The notes below the pieces were generated by a model. The model ran no database searches. It was not told where the DNA came from and saw only the letters and a list, made by a program, of their open reading frames with translations. Positions 61,925 to 64,000 of a stretch of DNA of 64,000 bases are shown in pieces (within the stretch, counting starts at the first letter, position 1; each line of letters opens with the position of its first letter). The translations under genes and the position numbers were made by a program. The stretch comes from Candidatus Gastranaerophilales bacterium (GTDB lineage Bacteria; Cyanobacteriota; Vampirovibrionia; Gastranaerophilales; Gastranaerophilaceae). The stretch covers positions 14,187 through 78,186 of the forward strand of contig CAJUNK010000013.1 in assembly GCA_910587815.1 (NCBI GenBank). Reading direction: 5' to 3'.

Positions 61925-61999
61925 ATGAGAAAAGAAATAATAAAAAGTGCCATCAAGGTACTGATAGCACTTTTAAATTTAATTAGTCTTTTCTTATAG
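61925..61999 (+). CDS. 24-residue hydrophobic peptide (type I toxin-like candidate)
   Basis: The frame from the ATG at 61925 encodes MRKEIIKSAIKVLIALLNLI then SLFL and stops at 61997-61999. It has a near-perfect ribosome-binding site AAGGAGGTGA with 4-base spacing. A basic start and a hydrophobic remainder are typical of small membrane-acting toxins. The ribosome-binding site lies in a hairpin and a terminator-like hairpin follows. No antisense RNA has been proved. Confidence 0.55.
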   Translation: MRKEIIKSAIKVLIALLNLISLFL

Positions 62000-62010
62000 G
62001 GTATGAAGTG

Positions 62011-62043
62011 AAGCCTCAGAGAAGTCCAATTTCTTTGGGGCTT
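62011..62043 (+). terminator. Terminator-like hairpin after the small peptide gene
   Basis: AAGCCTCAGAGAA (62011-62023) pairs with TTCTTTGGGGCTT (62031-62043) over 13 positions with two G-U pairs. No clean T tract follows, but TTATTATTATT comes shortly after. It probably ends the short transcript. Confidence 0.55.
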
Positions 62044-62845
62044 CCCCCTATGTTATTATTATTTATCCATTTTTTTCTTTTGTCAAGTCATGCCCGTCAA
62101 AATTTCACCCTGGCTTTCACAGCCATTATACAGCTCTATTTAAATTGTTCATCGCAATTTTTATTGGGAGCCTCGGCTTTTGCTTTTAAATATCCCCCAC
62201 CTGTCTAATACATTTAGATGATTTTTTCTTTCATAATATAAAGCGTAGAATATTTAGGAGGTATAAAAAGAGCTTATATAATCATCAAAATACAGCCAAA
62301 ACCACATAATATTATTTTGGCCTGTTATTTTAAAAGCAATGTGTAGATTAAAAAAAGCTTGTATAAAGGTTTATGAATAGAATTTTTTGATAAGAAATGA
62401 ATTGATTTTAAAATGCATTTTTTGTCATCTCTTATTTAACCTGAAAAACAGCTAAACTCTTTTTGATTTTATGTGCATGAAACTTATGCATTTTTAGGCT
62501 TTACTTTTTTATATTTTGCCGAAAAAGAGTCTTTTTTTAAACAAAGTTTCCCCAAATTTAAAACAGAAAACGATAATAAATATATTGTTGTTGTCTAAAG
62601 AATGTGTGAAACTTTGTGTATTTTGCTGTTTGTAAATTTTTATTTTTGCCATTTAGCCCTTTTTAAAAATATAAAAATTTTACGTTTTGCCTTGTGCCAT
62701 CAAGCTTTGCCAGCATCAATATTTCATTAATTTTTGTTTACATATTCAAGTTTTGTTTCAATCTTGAAATCACAATTAAATATGGTAATATTAATGTTAA
62801 GTTTATAGTTGTTTTATCGTAAATAAAGGTTACAAGGTAATTTAG
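62044..62845. other. AT-rich intergenic region without a recognised gene
   Basis: Only short, poor frames are seen on both strands. The sequence is AT-rich with several T-runs. A promoter for the prepilin gene must lie near the right end, but I cannot single one out. Confidence 0.5.
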
Positions 62846-64000
62846 ATGAATGAGATTTTTTCTGCGTGTGCAAATGCGCTCGCTGCTTGGCGTTCGCCTT
62901 GCAAAAATTCTAGCCATTCTAACCAAAAATGTCGCTTTGTGCAACGGTTTTGCCATAATGGTAAAAAAGCGGGATTTTCACTGGTTGAACTTTTAATGGC
63001 ACTTTTGGTTGCATCTTTGTTGATGGCGGCTCTTGCCCCTGTTATGACAAAGAAATTCACAGATGGCACCCCGGCTTCACTTACTGAAAGTGGAAACATT
63101 GGTGATAGAGGCTATTGGGGCTATATCAATAATGATGATAGTACTGCTATTTTGGAAGATACAGATACAGGTTTTGTTGTTCCAGAAGAAGTTGGCAGTA
63201 TTAATGCTATTATTGTTGGTGGCGGCGGCGGCGGTGCTGGTGCCGTAAATTCGCTGCAAAGCAGTGTGCAAAACAAAGTTTTGGTAGATGCTACAGGTGT
63301 TACCGGTGCTGCCAATGCAAATTTGCCAGCGGCTTCTGTTCGCAGTTTTTATCAATACGTTGATAAAATGACTGTGACACTTGTTGGCGGAGGCGGCGGC
63401 GGAGGCGGTTCTAATGGCCAAGCAAATTATACAGAGCCTCCTGCATTCCATCCTAAAAGTTCCTCAGATTGCGGGAATTGGGGTGTGTTTGTTACATCTG
63501 CCCAAAATGGCGGCAAAGGTACATTGTGTGTATCAAAATATAATGCAGGACAGCATAATCAGCCTTATGCGCCTCCGTTTCCTTCTAGTAGCCAAGCAAT
63601 AAAAATCGACACTGACAACAATGGTTCTGAAGATGCCACTGTTTATGTTCAATATCATGTTGCGCAATCTACAACTGGTACAGGAAAATGTGATGGTGCA
63701 AACTGTTGCTGGACGACTGCAAGTGATACAAAACAGACTGCAAACCCAAGTTATTGCGATAATGCGGGCAAAAACGGAATGACATACGGTGGTTGCTATA
63801 GGCCTGTTTGTCAGTGGAGAGCTGCTGCTGCAATTTGTAAAAATTGGAACCCGACAGGGGATTCCAGGTATCAGGGCAGATTGCCATCTTATAAGGAATT
63901 GCAGGCTTGGCAGGCTTATGGACAGTTGAGCGATAGAAAAGGTTCGCCCAATTTGCCAGGTTTGATGAATTGGGATGGCGTGCGTGGCTTGCAGCTTTGT
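62846..64000 (+). CDS. Type IV prepilin-like protein (truncated by window edge)
   Basis: The frame from the ATG at 62846 (AAGGT before it) stays open to the end of the window, at least 385 residues. A prepilin leader ends at glycine 43 followed by FSLVELLMALLVASLL with the +5 glutamate at 48. The leader of 43 residues is unusually long. Further on are glycine runs (six and eight Gly) and many Cys, with RLPSYKELQAWQ near the end. It should be exported and assembled or anchored by the type IV pilus/type II system. Confidence 0.85.
   Translation, partial: MNEIFSACANALAAWRSPCKNSSHSNQKCRFVQRFCHNGKKAGFSLVELLMALLVASLLMAALAPVMTKKFTDGTPASLTESGNIGDRGYWGYINNDDSTAILEDTDTGFVVPEEVGSINAIIVGGGGGGAGAVNSLQSSVQNKVLVDATGVTGAANANLPAASVRSFYQYVDKMTVTLVGGGGGGGGSNGQANYTEPPAFHPKSSSDCGNWGVFVTSAQNGGKGTLCVSKYNAGQHNQPYAPPFPSSSQAIKIDTDNNGSEDATVYVQYHVAQSTTGTGKCDGANCCWTTASDTKQTANPSYCDNAGKNGMTYGGCYRPVCQWRAAAAICKNWNPTGDSRYQGRLPSYKELQAWQAYGQLSDRKGSPNLPGLMNWDGVRGLQLC

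Noticed and set aside
62008..62208. Plus-strand open frame of 66 codons after the small peptide
   Set aside because: It begins inside the terminator-like hairpin and has no ribosome-binding site.
63077..63451. Minus-strand open frame of 124 codons
   Set aside because: It is the shadow of glycine- and alanine-rich codons in the prepilin-like gene.
1..64000. tRNA, rRNA and CRISPR arrays
   Set aside because: I saw no cloverleaf-like segment, rRNA signature or regularly spaced direct repeats when reading the window.

Overview
The window is AT-rich bacterial chromosome carrying a complete-looking, inserted Mu-like transposable prophage. Shine-Dalgarno motifs are common and UGA is used as a stop. 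An AroH-type chorismate mutase, a paired M16 peptidase locus, a large surface-glycan cluster and a type IV prepilin-like gene suggest a gut-type uncultured Gram-negative lineage. Vampirovibrionia/Gastranaerophilales (Melainabacteria) is my best guess, held at low confidence; no rRNA or other marker here settles it.

Positions 110-31492 are the prophage. Its limits can be read directly: it starts TG and ends CA, has imperfect terminal inverted repeats with repeated TTTGAGAA transposase-type sites, and is flanked by a 5-bp duplication GTTTT (105-109 and 31493-31497). Removing it and one copy of GTTTT joins the flanks in one open frame and restores a host glycosyltransferase gene. Left to right it holds: a Dam methylase; a GC-rich hairpin island; an amidase endolysin; tail accessory proteins, tail fibre, baseplate and tail genes (P2-like contractile tail); Mu gp36/gp37-like genes, major capsid, decoration and protease/scaffold (all minus strand). 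On the plus strand follow small and large terminase, portal, a MuF protein fused to a PBECR-type toxin domain, and a gpG-like protein. Next come a repressor with its operator and promoter, a Ner-like protein, MuA transposase, MuB ATPase, GemA, Gam and a Mor activator reading out toward the right end. Compared with Mu, the early module sits at the wrong end. Three copies of a motif (CTTATATG, 18 bases, then a -10 box) mark likely activator-dependent late promoters. A lambda-like GGGAAAG slippery site lies in the tail chaperone gene. A palindromic element occurs at four loci, once nested in itself.

Positions 31493-44176 are a minus-strand surface-glycan cluster: GT61-like transferases (one broken by the phage), a GNAT and a DegT aminotransferase joined by a G9 tract, a sugar epimerase, DUF616, hexapeptide acyltransferase, GT10 fucosyltransferase and several GT2 enzymes, two of them with two domains.

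Positions 44322-64000 are housekeeping chromosome, mostly plus strand: a YvlD-like membrane protein, a coiled-coil EF-hand cell-wall hydrolase, def-fmt-aroH, a paired M16 peptidase locus, a TPR protein, two peptide-transporter permeases, MgtC, infB-rbfA-truB (TruB greatly enlarged), a GerMN protein, a 24-residue hydrophobic peptide gene with an RNA hairpin over its ribosome-binding site, and a prepilin-like gene cut by the window edge.
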